Assembly: GCA_963978895.1 (NCBI GenBank)
Contig: OZ022246.1
Coordinates: 2,190,105-2,254,104, forward strand
DNA from: Erpobdella octoculata
Lineage: Eukaryota; Annelida; Clitellata; Hirudinida; Erpobdellidae
Length of the DNA stretch: 64,000 bases
Direction of reading: 5' to 3'
Below, piece by piece: positions 44,574 to 64,000 of the stretch; the stretch's first letter is position 1; each line of letters begins with the position of its first letter. The translations under genes were made by a program, and so were the position numbers. A model generated the notes under the pieces. The model was not told where the DNA came from. It was given only the letters and a program-made list of their open reading frames with translations, and did not search any database.

Positions 44574-47500
44574 CTAGGTATATTTGGAAATTTTCTTCTT
44601 AATTTCTACCATTAAATCTAAACTTTCATTTGTTTATTTTAAAGGTATGAATCGATGTGCTAACCCACAGAGGGTTTCGGGGGTTGCGGGGGCGCAGCAG
44701 GGGCATCCGGGCTCAAGGAGAGTTCCCTTATTAGATTCTTAACAGAATCCTCATATCTTGTTTGCTGACTGACATCAAAAACGAGCTTGCTTCCGACGAG
44801 TATTCCAAGCCATCCGTCTGGATAGTAACCCTGCTGCAGTCTGAGTGGTACGATCTTCTTACGGAGTCGAAATGTATATTCCGCTTCTAAAATAATAAAA
44901 CCAAACAAATGGTAAAAGAAAGGTAAAATGTTCAATATGGTGTCACTTTGTAAATTATCTCAGTGGCTCTAGGAACCATGGCGTTGATGATAAATGTATA
45001 AATGTACTACTGAACCTGTTCTACAGTTGGGACTGTCCTTGTATTTCTGAGACAGACACACGATAACGGAAGTGGCTTTTTCAACAGCGATGGCCATTGC
45101 TTCTAGTACTGATCCAGCTTTTATAAAAATGAATAACTGCTAGTTTTATCATTTATTTGAGAAATTATTTATTAATAGCTATTTGTTTAAAAATTTAAAA
45201 TTAAGATCAACCTATTCTGAATTTGTTTAAAATTAAGTTCAACGTATTCATATTCTATCTTACAAATAGGAAATGTCACTTACACATATCGTCTTCATCC
45301 AGCCACGTTTTGTAACCCGCTGCTTTGAGACGGTCCCTGACTTTCAGGACTGTACTCTTCGAGTCCCACTGGTAACTGATGAATATGTGACCTGCTTCGG
45401 CAGCCGGCGTCGCTGCGACCTTGTCGTCGACTTTTTCTGATGTCGCTCCTGCAGCTGGATCTTTCTTCATGAGCGCTTGTGAAACTTCAAGTTGGATAAC
45501 AACAAAAATAAGTTTTTTGCTTTGTGAAAATTTAAAAATTGTTTTAGTTGGATTTCTAAATATCGTTTGAAACCAACCTTTTTTAGTCAGCTGATCCTGT
45601 TTTTCCAATATCCACAAAGCACCTCTTGCTTTTTCTCTGACTATGGAATCGGGATGGTTCAGCAATCCTTTCAAAGCTAAAAAAAACACCAGCGGTTAAT
45701 TTACTAGTAAATAATCTGCTGATTACTGAAGAACATGCAGTAAACATTTCATTACTTGTAATGCAGCCATCTTGTTTCAAAATCTCTTCTTTACATTTGA
45801 ATCCGAGAATCCAAAGTCCTCTGGCTGCCTCTGCTATGACATCATCCCCCCAACATTTTCCGCCTTTCATCAGAACAACGTAATATGAGAGAGCACCTGA
45901 TAAAAATATCAAGAACAAAATTAACTAATGCAAGAAATACTTCAATAATAATATATTGCAATTCGGCAGCTTCTATTTTTTTTGCAAATCATTTTCCGTC
46001 GATGATAAGTCAATAAAATAGAAAAAAAAACATTGACCACAGTCTTCATCCAGCCATTAAATACTTGATATGTGAAGTATATAAGGAAGGAAAATATAAA
46101 AAAAACTCTCGAATCAACATGGAAGCAAGTGAACCGATAAAAACCGATAAAAACTTTGTTTTTCGAAAATCCTTTATACTTTGTAATTCGGTAGTTTTAT
46201 ATTTTTTGAAAATCATTTTTTGACGATAAGCCTATAAAACAAAAAACATTAATGATATGTGAAGTATGTGAGCAGTTAAACTATAAGAAATGTTTGTATC
46301 AATACGGAAAAAAACAAAGTTTTTATTATAAATCTTCAATTTGAAAAATTAAATATTGCTTTCCTTAAATAAACTAAAAACTGATGGCTTATTTCTCTGA
46401 AGAAAAGTTTCGATTTATTTTTATTCTATATTTCATTCAAATTTTTCTCAATCAATCTGAAAATTTGATAAAATAATATAGTCATTAGCGAAAATTCATT
46501 ATACCGAATTGCAGCTTGATTGGATGACATAAAATCTTTTAGTTTTTTTTGCGTCAAAAGGTTCCAACGCGCGGCTCAAGCAAGCAAGCAAACGCGATAA
46601 AGTTAATATGAATAATTTAAAAATACGAATTGTATAAACCTGCTTCGACAATTTTCGTCTTGTTACTATCATTTACAGCCAGCTTGTTGATGACTTCGAT
46701 TATTTCGATTACTGAAAATTTCATGGAATAGAATGCTTCGTCCTCCATTGTGGTACTCAGAACCTCCATGAGGAACTCGAAAACTTCAAGGCCAGAGTTG
46801 ATCTTCTCGTTGTCCTGCTCGGTTATGATGTAAGCCTGCAAGTGAACGTTCAAACTGGTCAAGTCTTGTGGCTCTAAGTGAGATTTCGTGTACGGAAAAG
46901 AGAGACGGGTATTAAACGATACTTTTTTGCCAAACCAATTCGTACTTCGTACCAATTAATAATGTTTTTATTTGTTCAATTTTTTTTGCTCCTTGGTTTC
47001 AGGAGCATCATTTGTGGGGCAGGGGGAGGGGGCAATTGCTTCTCCCAGGTTTTCTGGAAAAAAAAAATCTAAGAAAAATACAGGCATAGGTTTTTAGAAT
47101 ATTTTTTAAAAAGTTAATCATTTAGCAAGAAAAATATTTGTAATATTTGGGTGCTTAAAAAAACTTTGCATCCAAAGGTTTTGTAAATGTCTTGCCCCCT
47201 CACGGATTTACTGAAATGATGGCCCAACTTGGTTTTTCTGGTTTGTGTTCATTCGTTCGTTCGTTCGTTCGTTTATTAATTTAATACAATTTGATTTGAA
47301 CCGAAATTAATCTCTTTCATTGAAACGCGAAACATACTAGACGAACTTACTTGTATCATCAGAGCAACGCAGCTCAGCATTTGGTTCGAACTTTCTCGAA
47401 TAGGCTGAAGGATCTCAACTGCTTCGCTATTCCTCATCTCAGCCCACGAACCTGGAACTTTCTGCACGACATTGTGGAGAGTACAGAGAACGCACTGAGC

Positions 47501-48025
47501 GGTAGACGATGGATTTTCTTCTCCCATCTTATCCGCACTCAGATGTGGAGATTTGAGACAGTTGAGTAGTTCAACGTAGGTTTTCGTTTTCAGTATTTCC
47601 CTGCAGAAGCTGACCGTTTTGTCGCTGAGATTCCACATTATGAAAAGCAGAGAGTAGATGCTGGCCCATATCTCGTTGTTCGATCCGTCGTCATCTCCCT
47701 CGTACGCTTCTCTGAAATGATTCTTAAGAAGTTTTTGAGTGATTTGGACGTAATTGACGGACACCATGAATTCGGCAAAAACCGATCCTCTTTTTTTATC
47801 CATACAGCATTCAGAAATACTACTCAGCAGTCTGATATCTGCAAGCGTATCGGAGCATAATTTTTGAGTTTTGACTATCCTACGCAGGCTCCTCCGAGCA
47901 TATTTCTGGAGCTCCTGGTCGTCCATACTGCTGATGCTGTCCTCGTCAGCACTGGAATCACTGTCGGCATCATCCGGATGGCTGGGAATGGACGGTAAAG
48001 GAGTGTAAATGCGATAATTCTCCAT
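43944..48025 (-). CDS. ARM-like, TIR and SAM domain protein (candidate NAD-cleaving TIR)
   Basis: Exons 47351-48025, 46640-46871, 45756-45896, 45578-45676, 45284-45484, 45016-45117, 44665-44886, 44396-44573 and 43944-44091 give 665 residues with all phases matching. The acidic N-terminus (DDADSDSSADEDS) precedes roughly 320 residues of helical, ARM-like repeats (ARGLWILGFKCKEEIL and ARGALWILEKQ are repeated motifs). A TIR domain follows: HIFISYQWDSKSTVLKVRDR, YKTWLDEDDM, SGSVLEAMAIAVEKATSVIV, SQKYKDSPNCRTEAEY and WLGILVG. A Thr/Val-rich linker leads to a SAM-like domain (ISDWLSKNKLQKH...FKEFDGNLLQEY). The VLEAMA glutamate aligns with the catalytic Glu of SARM1-type TIR NADases. SARM1 has ARM-SAM-SAM-TIR order; here TIR precedes a single SAM. 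Function as an NADase is inference. Confidence 0.82.
44665..45484 (-). CDS. TIR domain exons of the ARM-TIR-SAM protein
   Basis: Three exons (45284-45484, 45016-45117, 44665-44886) encode the TIR fold. Strand A is HIFISYQW; the BB-loop region is WLDEDDMSGSVLEA; strand D is TSVIVCLSQKY; and a C-terminal part includes KKIVPLRLQQGYYPDGWLGI. The last exon could also end at a TAG four bases past its donor (44662), which would give an isoform without SAM; the GTTAGC donor and in-phase downstream exon favour splicing. Confidence 0.85.
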
Positions 48026-50194
48026 CTTTTTCAGGTTAACAACTTAGTTTTAAACCTGCAAGAGTTTTTTTATAAACTTTATTTTGATTATTAATTTAAT
48101 GTTCTTAATCTTAATCGTTTTAGCTCCTCTGGCGTTGTCATTTTATGCGCTCTTAGGCGTTGAAAGAACACCACGAAGGCTTTGCGCTGAGGAGAAATAA
48201 ATAAATATAAAAACCTCGTTATTGATTATTTTTTTTCGCTGGAGGAGAGCTTTACGAGCTGGAGTCTTATGAATGAATGTTTATCGGATCTGTCATGGTA
48301 ACGGAATGACGTTCGTGTGGAACACCAATAATAAGGTAGCCTCATCCGGTGAAATTAACCTAAATCCAGACTCTACAATGTCAGAACTCGCTAGTAATTT
48401 ACACCACAGCCAATAAATAAGTTGTGATTATGCTGGCACAGTTTCTCATGAAGTCTCGTTAGCGTGGTAGCGTTTTCATCTTTCGCCAGGAGCACGGAAA
48501 CGTTTACGAACCAATCATTTAATTTGTTAACCAATTAAAACTCACACACGAAAACAATTTTGTTTAATAAAACAATAAAACATTATTATTTAACATTTGT
48601 TGTTCTGTTCTATATCTTTTTTAAATTTGATTTAATACTTATTAAAGAAATTTTTCAAATTTCTCGCTAGCTAGCGACATGTCTATCACCATGCGTGACC
48701 AATAACGTAGCAGAAAGTTTCGGTGGAAATGGTTTGGCGCCAGGACGTTTTGGCGTGACCAGTTTGGCGCCACGACGTTTCGGTCTTAATTATAAACATG
48801 ACAAAAAATTATGACTGCTATACAAAAAGCCTTCTACTTTAACTGATGTCACGGGCAATATCAAAAATATTTCAGTAAGTTTTTGGAGCTCACTGAAGCT
48901 GTTTGGATGACAGCTCAAGTGACTTCGAATTTGGTGAAAAGTCATCAAAATGAGATCTATTTTAAAAATTTTATAAAAAAAAGTTGTGAGTGAATGAAGC
49001 AGCTATGCATTGACACAGCTAGTAGTAGGATACAATTTCACTTTTTCGCTGATAGTATTTTAGCCTAAAAAGTTTGCTGCGCTGACTCACAAGTTAATAA
49101 ATACGCTTGATTTAATAGTATATCAAAGTTTGAATAAAGAAATGACAAAATTAAACGCTACGTTAATACTTTGTAAATGCCTAACAAAATAACGTGCCTA
49201 GGTTTGAAACAAACTAATTTGTTCTTATATTTTTATTTCTGAATCTATAAAACAATAGTGTTAAAGTTTAATTTTTATTTTACATCACAACAGAAGATTA
49301 AATCGACATATATAATGACAAAAAAGTTATCACACCTTTTGAGCTGCTTTAAGGAGAAAAGTTAAATAAATATCAGTAGGTATCAGTTTCACTATCAACA
49401 TAAACATCAATGTGTGTGTGTGTGTGTGTTCAAGATTCACATTCGAACTGCTGGAGCAATAAGAAAAAAAATTGGGACTGAAATCAATCTTCATTGAGGA
49501 GAAGGTTTTAAGTGTTTTTTTATTATTTCAGTTTTATTGACTGAAACGAGAAAAAAATAAGCAAAAAAGTAGGACAAAGTGTGGCAACGCCGGATAACCT
49601 TGCTTTTAAATATTATGTATTTTAAATATTACAGCTCCTATGTAACCTGGCTGATGAAGATTTACATTACATCATATCAGCTAAACGGTCATTTACCAAA
49701 ACGTCCTTGATGTTTGAACGGTTCACGCCAAAACGTTGAGCTTTCCAGCTATGCTTAAGTATTTCAGACAAAAATATTTTCTTAGACTGCTACTTCAATG
49801 GAGAAAAAAATCTTGTTAAAATTTACAGTAGTCTTTCACTGGTGCTTTTGAAATCCTACCGTTAAATATCACTATGAATAGCCTATCTATAATATATGAA
49901 ACACACTCATGGTTATGGCATTTGAGGAAATTTTCTTGAACTGATACTTCCGGTGTTTTTATACTCAATGGTATGAAACTTTTTTTTACAAAACTCTTCA
50001 GTAATCTTTCATTGATATTTTGGATATTCTAACGGTGAGTGTCAGAGCTATAAGGGGTAAATAATGTAAATAACGTAAATAATTGATTTCAGTGATATAA
50101 AAATAAAAAATAATTCTAAATGACCAGTTTATTTATTAAACTTGTTTTTAAATAAATTAAATTTAATTGCTTTTTATTACAGCACATATTAAAC
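48026..50194. other. Upstream region of TMBIM copy A, repeat-derived
   Basis: About 48,700-50,190 is homologous to the region upstream of copy B (parts of 54.1-55.3 kb and 56.9-58.56 kb). Shared text includes GTAACCTGG(C/T)TGATGAA and ATAGCCTATCTAT, and a GAAACAAACCTGTGGTTAT-like segment. Two TTTGGCGCCA motifs occur near 48,732 and 48,763. A (TG)n run is near 49,412. An acceptor TATTACAG at 50,182 precedes the start codon, so an untranslated first exon probably lies here. Confidence 0.6.
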
Positions 50195-53706
<3,512 letters not shown>

Positions 53707-53861
53707 AACTACGAGTTCTTTCAGCAAATTGTGGATTTATTTTTAAGTTTTGATGGACAATTCAAAGTAATTTCTACTGCTAATAAGCTTATTACAGCTT
53801 TTAAAAGTAGCATTTGCAGATAGACAACGTGGTCTTACTTGGGCCGTAGTTTTCTTAAAGT

Positions 53862-53867
53862 AATAAA
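53862..53867 (+). terminator. Candidate poly(A) signal of TMBIM copy A
   Basis: AATAAA 155 bases after the stop codon of copy A. Confidence 0.45.
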
Positions 53868-54144
53868 GCAAGTCGATTTTTCTTCTTCTATGCTGAAAAT
53901 GGAAAAAATATTTACTCTTCAACTGAGTTTAGCTACCGGACAACAAGCCTCTTTTTGCCGTTTCATGTTTACCAATTTATAAACGTCTGTTTTACACAGC
54001 TATTTTACTGCTTTAATAATTATTAAAAATAATATTTTCTTCAAAACAAGAGTGTATTAAAAAGAATCATTTTGCAGTAAAGTATTTAATGTGTTTCTTA
54101 GTTTTATTGCTATGCATTTTTGGTCTGCTATTTTAAATATATTT

Positions 54145-55265
54145 CCAACGCTGTCTGTCTGTCTGTCGGTCTGTCTGTCGTCAAATTTTGCAATCGATTT
54201 TAAACTAACTTCTCGATGCGCTAGAGACTTCAAAATTTAAACATACATAACAAATTTTTGGATCGATTGGACAAAATTTAATAAAATAATTATTTGTGAT
54301 ATTTTCGTCGAACTATTTATTGTCTATGCTAATATGCTTGTTGTTTATGTAACAGAATGTGGCCTACACAATCGATTATATAAAAGTGTGTTTTTAAAAA
54401 ACTTTGTTTTTTGATTCACTTGTTCTAAATTTTTTCAACTGTTTTGTCCAAATTACCATATTGTTTTGCCAAAATTTAAAAATTTCAATTCAGGGGTGCC
54501 GGTTACTACTTTCGTACGCTTAGGATTTTCATTACACATTAAGTTATCCAAAATTTCGGGGCCCTTTTTATAGCCCGGGTCCCCTCAAACGGGTCGGTTC
54601 GTATGAGGCAACGACGGCAATCTATTTTAACATTTTCATAAAAGACGTCAACTCAGAAAGTTGTGGGGGAGGACTCAGAAAGTTGTGGGGGGAGGACTCA
54701 GAAAGTTGTGGGGGGGGACTGAAGCAGTCTTGTATTGATACAGCTTGTATGATATAATTTATGAGTTTGCTGATTGTGTTTCGACAAAAGAGACAAGAGG
54801 CTTGTTGAGCACCAGTTTGGCGTTGACTCACAATCTAAAAAATAGTAAATATGCTGTTTTTAGTATTAACAAATCAAATTTTGAGTTTAAATTAATTGCT
54901 GGAGCAATATAAAAATATTTATAGATTAGAGGTAGTCTTCGTCGAGAAAAAAGTTAAAAGCAATTTTTTAACAAATCTGTTTTTCATTTTATGTTTATTA
55001 GCAAAAACTAGAGAGGAATGAGCAAAAAATACCGAGAAACGTCGGGTAAAATACTACTAGTAAATATTATACACCACAATGCCTAGGTAACCTGGTTGAT
55101 GAACACATACATTAAATTATATTTTAGCTATGGAACCAAAATGGCCGACAACAAAACGGCCAGTAGCAATACGCTCTGGCGTGAAACTAATAGGCGCCGG
55201 GGGGAGCACGCCGAAACGTTGAATTTTCCACCGACAGTGTCAAAATCATGATTAATTTATTTATA
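54145..55265. repeat. Local duplication, left copy
   Basis: About 1.1 kb nearly identical to 56,925-58,110, running from CTGTCTGTCTGTCGGTCTGT through GGTGCCGGTTACTACTTTCG to CAAAATCATGATTAATTTAT. No coding exon is seen in either copy. The right copy continues into the upstream region of TMBIM copy B. Confidence 0.85.
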
Positions 55266-55286
55266 ATATTAATTAGTTAATACTAA

Positions 55287-56393
55287 TAAGTTGGACCTTA
55301 TTACAAGTTGGACCTTATTACAAGTTGGACCTTAATACAAGTTGGACCTTATTACAAGTTGGACCTTATTACAAGTTGGACCTTATTACAAGTTGGACCT
55401 TATTACAAGTTGGACCTTATTACAAGTTGGACCTTATTACAAGTTGGACCTTATTACAAGTTGGACCTTATTACAAGTTGGACCTTATTACAAGTTGGAC
55501 CTTATTACAAGTTGGACCTTATTACAAGTTGGACCTTATTACAAGTTGGACCTTATTACAAGTTGGACCTTATTACAAGTTGGACCTTATTACAAGTTGG
55601 ACCTTATTACAAGTTGGACCTTATTACAAGTTGGACCTTATTACAAGTTGGACCTTATTACAAGTTGGACCTTATTACAAGTTGGACCTTATTACAAGTT
55701 GGACCTTATTACAAGTTGGACCTTATTACAAGTTGGACCTTATTACAAGTTGGACCTTATTACAAGTTGGACCTTATTACAAGTTGGACCTTATTACAAG
55801 TTGGACCTTATTACAAGTTGGACCTTATTACAAGTTGGACCTTATTACAAGTTGGACCTTATTACAAGTTGGACCTTATTACAAGTTGGACCTTATTACA
55901 AGTTGGACCTTATTACAAGTTGGACCTTATTACAAGTTGGACCTTATTACAAGTTGGACCTTATTACAAGTTGGACCTTATTACAAGTTGGACCATATTA
56001 CAAGTTGGACCTTATTACAAGTTGGACCTTATTACAAGTTGGACCTTATTACAAGTTGGACCTTATTACAAGTTGGACCTTATTACAAGTTGGACCTTAT
56101 TACAAGTTGGACCTTATTACAAGTTGGACCTTATTACAAGTTGGACCTTATTACAAGTTGGACCTTATTACAAGTTGGACCTTATTACAAGTTGGACCTT
56201 ATTACAAGTTGGACCTTATTACAAGTTGGACCTTATTACAAGTTGGACCTTATTACAAGTTGGACCTTATTACAAGTTGGACCTTATTACAAGTTGGACC
56301 TTATTACAAGTTGGACCTTATTACAAGTTGGACCTTATTACAAGTTGGACCTTATTACAAGTTGGACCTTATTACAAGTTGGACCTTATTACA
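55287..56393. repeat. 17-bp satellite array, about 65 copies
   Basis: An almost perfect tandem array of TTGGACCTTATTACAAG, with isolated variants (AATACAAG near 55,335, CCATATTA near 55,993). It lies between the two copies of the local duplication. All three forward frames stay open because 17 is not a multiple of three and the unit has no forward stop, giving three overlapping 365-379-codon ORFs; these are not genes. Confidence 0.98.
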
Positions 56394-56924
56394 AAAAGTC
56401 TTTAAAAAGAGGATCGATGGCCAAAAGAAAAATGTGTGGGAGTAGTTGTAAGCAGAAGATTTAAAAAAAATAACAGAAAAAAGGCAGGGCACAGCTGCCC
56501 TTAATTTATCTCTTTTAAAAATAGTTACTAAATTTGAAAAAAATTAGAAAAAATTCTTGAATATACCCACTCCGTTCATCAGTTATTTTTAGAAAAAAAG
56601 TGTGACAAACAAATATTAATCATATAACCTATCAGTAAAAAATCTAAAAAAATTAGGGAAAAATTGGAAAAATTAATTACGAATAATTCTCTTCTCCGGT
56701 CATCAGATATTTTTCGAGGAAAAGTTTAACATTAGGAGTGTAAATGATAGATTATTAGAATTTGCAGGTTACTGAAACATTTTGTTTCTTGTGCTTTTGA
56801 TGAAATGACGTTCTTGGTAAATTTTGAGATTTAAAAAATTTTTAAGATTTAAAATTTTTTTTAAAACTTAAAATTTTTTTAAAACTTTTAAATTTTTACA
56901 CACTTTTACTTAGCTTGACTTCTT

Positions 56925-58110
56925 TGTCTGTCTGTTTGTCTGCCTGTTTGTCTGTCTGTCTGCCTGTCTGTCTGTCGGTCTGTCTGTCGTCAAATTTTGC
57001 AATCGATTTTAAACTAACTTCCCGATGAGCTAGAGACTTCAAAATTTAAACATACCTCCGAACTAATTAATAATGCATTCTATCAAATATTCGGATCGAT
57101 TGGACAAAATGTAATGAAATAATTATTTGTGATATTTTCCTCGAACTATTTATTGTCTGTGCTAATATGCTCGTTGTTTATGTAACAGAATGTGGCCTAC
57201 ACAATCGATTATATAAAAGTGTGTTTTTAAAAAAACTTTGTTTTTTGATTCACTTGTTCTAAATTTTTTCAACTGTTTTGTCCAAATTTCCAGATTGTTT
57301 TGCTAAAATTTTAAAATTTCAATTCAAGGGTGCCGGTTACTACTTTCGTACGCTTAGGATTTTCATTACATATTAAGTTATTCAAAATTTCGGGGCCCTT
57401 TTTATAGCCCGGGTCCCCTCAAACGGGTCGGTTCGTATGAGGCAACGACGGCAATCTATTTTAACATTTTCATAAAAGACGTCAACTCAGAAAGTTGTGG
57501 GGGGGGACTCAGAAAGTTGTGGGGGGGGGGGGGACTCAGAAAGTTGTGGGGGGGGACTGAAGCAGTCTTGTATTGATACAGCTTGTATGATATAATTTAT
57601 GAGTTTGCTGATTGTGTTTCGACAAAAGAGACAAGAGGCTTGTTGAGCACCAGTTTGGCGTTGACTCACAATCTAAAAAATAGTAAATATGCTGTTTTTA
57701 GTATTAACAAATCAAATTTTGAGTTTAAATTAATTGCTGGAGCAATATAAAAATATTTCTTGATTAGAGGTAGTCTTCGTTGAGAAAAAAGTTAAAAGCA
57801 ATTTTTTAACAAATCTGTTTTTCATTTTATGTTTATTAGCAAAAACTAGAGAGGAATGAGCAAAAAAGACCGAGAAACGTCGGGTAAAATACTACTAGTA
57901 AATATTATACACCACAATGCCTAGGTAACCTGGTTGATGAACACATACATTAAATTATATTTTAGCTATGGAACCAAAATGGCCGACAACAAAACGGCCA
58001 GTAGCAATACGCTCTGGCGTGAAACTAATAGGCGCCGGGGGGGGGGGGGAGCACGCCGAAACGTTGAATTTTCCACCGACAGTGTCAAAATCATGATTAA
58101 TTTATTTATA
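56925..58110. repeat. Local duplication, right copy
   Basis: Counterpart of 54,145-55,265 with small indels, mainly in poly-G runs near 57,500-57,550 and 58,037. It leads directly into the region upstream of TMBIM copy B. The text just beyond it matches the upstream part of copy A near 49.7-50.1 kb. Confidence 0.85.
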
Positions 58111-58567
58111 ATACTAATTTTAGCCGAAGGAAATTTTTTTAGAATGTCACTTCTGACGTCATTATACTCAATGGCATAACACTTCCTTTTAGACTTTTCG
58201 GTAGTCATTCGTTGGTATTTTGAAAATTCTATCAATGATTATCACGATGAGAATAGCCTATCTATGAAACAAACCTGTGGTTATATTGTTTGAGGAAATG
58301 TCCGCTGATATTTTTGGTGCCTTTATACTCATTGGTCTAAAACTTTCATGAAAACTCTACTGTAAATTGTTGTTGATAGTTTTGATACTTTAGCGCTGCC
58401 TACGTGTCAGGACTAGTAGCTAGCGTAATAATTGATTTCAGTATTATAAAAATAAAAAGATATTTTCCTAAATAACTAATTTATTTATTAAACCTGTTTG
58501 TTAAAAAGAAATTTTAAAGTTTCTTATTTTATATTATTGCACTTACTGAGTGACTGTTTCGCCAAAA

Positions 58568-63294
<4,727 letters not shown>

Positions 63295-63404
63295 GTAAGT
63301 TTATTTTTTATTGAAAATTATTTTTGTCTTAAATCGTATTATCAAAATTTTCTCTTAACACATTTTTTTATAAGCAATCAATTGCAAACAAAAATTTCAG
63401 GTAC

Positions 63405-63900
63405 CTTGACATAATTAGTACTTGTTACTTGCAGTGTAATATTAGTACATGGTACTTGCATAGGTATATAAATAGTAGTCGAGTATGTAAATAGTAAAGG
63501 AGGAGGGACAGTTGAAAGGATCAATTTATGATCCACGACAGGAAGCACTTAGGTGCTATTTCAGTCTTAAAACACTTGGTGTAAAGGACTATAAACTATC
63601 ATAAAAAAAATGTAAATAGTACATGGTACTTGCAGTATGTAAATATTACTCGAGTATTGAAATAGTGTTTGGTACTTGCAGTAAATAAATAGTACTTGCT
63701 ACTTGCAGTATATAAATAGTACTGGGTATATGCTACGTATAAAAAGTACTTGTTACCTGCAATTTATAAATAGTACTTGGCATTTGAAGCATATAAATTG
63801 TACTTGGTACTTGCAGTATTTATGTAGTACTTGGTGCTTGCAGTATATAAATAGTACTTGCTACTTGCACACATAAATAGTACCTACTTGCACCATAAAA
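63405..63900. repeat. Minisatellite of TAGTACTTG-TACTTGCAG units
   Basis: Imperfect ~27-bp units such as AAATAGTACTTGCTACTTGC on both sides of a retroposon tail at 63,496-63,609. It is related to the array at 51,836-52,040 in copy A. Confidence 0.85.
63496..63609 (+). mobile_element. Retroposon 3'-end fragment with A-tail, plus strand
   Basis: From AAAGGAGGAGGGACAGTTGA to ACTATCATAAAAAAAA, near-identical to the minus-strand copy at 21,690-21,860 but more 5'-truncated. It interrupts the minisatellite at 63,405-63,900. Confidence 0.75.
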
Positions 63901-64000
63901 ATATTATGGCGGAAACATATAAACATGAATTTTGCGGTTCTACTTCGAAAGCGTCGACATAATAGGGTTGGCCAGTTAACCGATGTCAGACTAAGGGAGT

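Noticed and set aside
55287..56393. CRISPR-like array
   Set aside because: Units are contiguous with no spacers, and the genome is eukaryotic.
55308..56464. Three overlapping ORFs of 365-379 codons with a 17-residue periodic protein
   Set aside because: All three forward frames of the 17-bp satellite are open by arithmetic. There is no codon bias, splice context or start context.

Overview
This window is nuclear DNA of an invertebrate animal. Genes are split into short exons with GT/AG introns, the base composition is AT-rich, and there are tRNA-headed SINEs, LINE fragments, DNA transposons and many micro- and minisatellites. The gene set (antistasin-repeat receptor, DRC10, METTL22, PDZ-LIM protein, ARM-TIR-SAM protein, TMBIM/Lifeguard pair) fits a lophotrochozoan such as a mollusc or annelid; that placement is inference. 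Every exon chain below was assembled by hand from splice signals, reading phase and family similarity. In all the complete chains the exon lengths sum to a multiple of three.

Layout. (1) About 0.5-13.9 kb, minus strand: a gene of at least 27 coding exons for a type I membrane protein. It has a signal peptide, ten antistasin-type repeats each on its own exon and each followed by a three-cysteine spacer exon, then a thyroglobulin type-1 domain, an EpCAM/SEA-like juxtamembrane region and a transmembrane helix. Its introns hold two SINEs, a small inverted-repeat element and several tandem repeats. (2) 14.9-18.3 kb: a 3.27-kb DNA transposon with 19-bp terminal inverted repeats and a 739-residue ORF, inserted in the end of a LINE reading frame. 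(3) 21.2-23.8 kb, minus: IQCD/DRC10, a ciliary dynein regulatory complex subunit. (4) 24.8-27.3 kb, minus: METTL22 lysine methyltransferase. (5) 29.5-30.6 kb, minus: a small protein resembling sperm-tail PG-rich (STPG/SHIPPO) proteins. (6) 32.8-41.9 kb, plus: a ZASP/PDLIM-type protein (PDZ, ZM motif, three LIM domains) with two candidate mutually exclusive exons for half of LIM2. (7) 43.9-48.0 kb, minus: an ARM-like, TIR and SAM protein whose TIR domain keeps the glutamate used by NAD-cleaving TIR enzymes. (8) 50.2-53.7 kb and 58.6 kb to beyond the right edge, plus: two tandem TMBIM/Lifeguard genes. Copy A has a 1-nt deletion relative to copy B in the first membrane-segment exon, which a shifted splice acceptor could absorb. 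Between them lie a duplicated ~1.1-kb block and a ~1.1-kb array of a 17-bp repeat.

The genes do not form one pathway. They are ordinary neighbouring loci with two cilium-related genes (DRC10 and the STPG-like gene) and one local tandem duplication. The best candidates for new biology are the unclassified transposon and its transposase, the exon-modular antistasin receptor with an EpCAM-like end, the ARM-TIR-SAM protein, and the alternative LIM2 exons.
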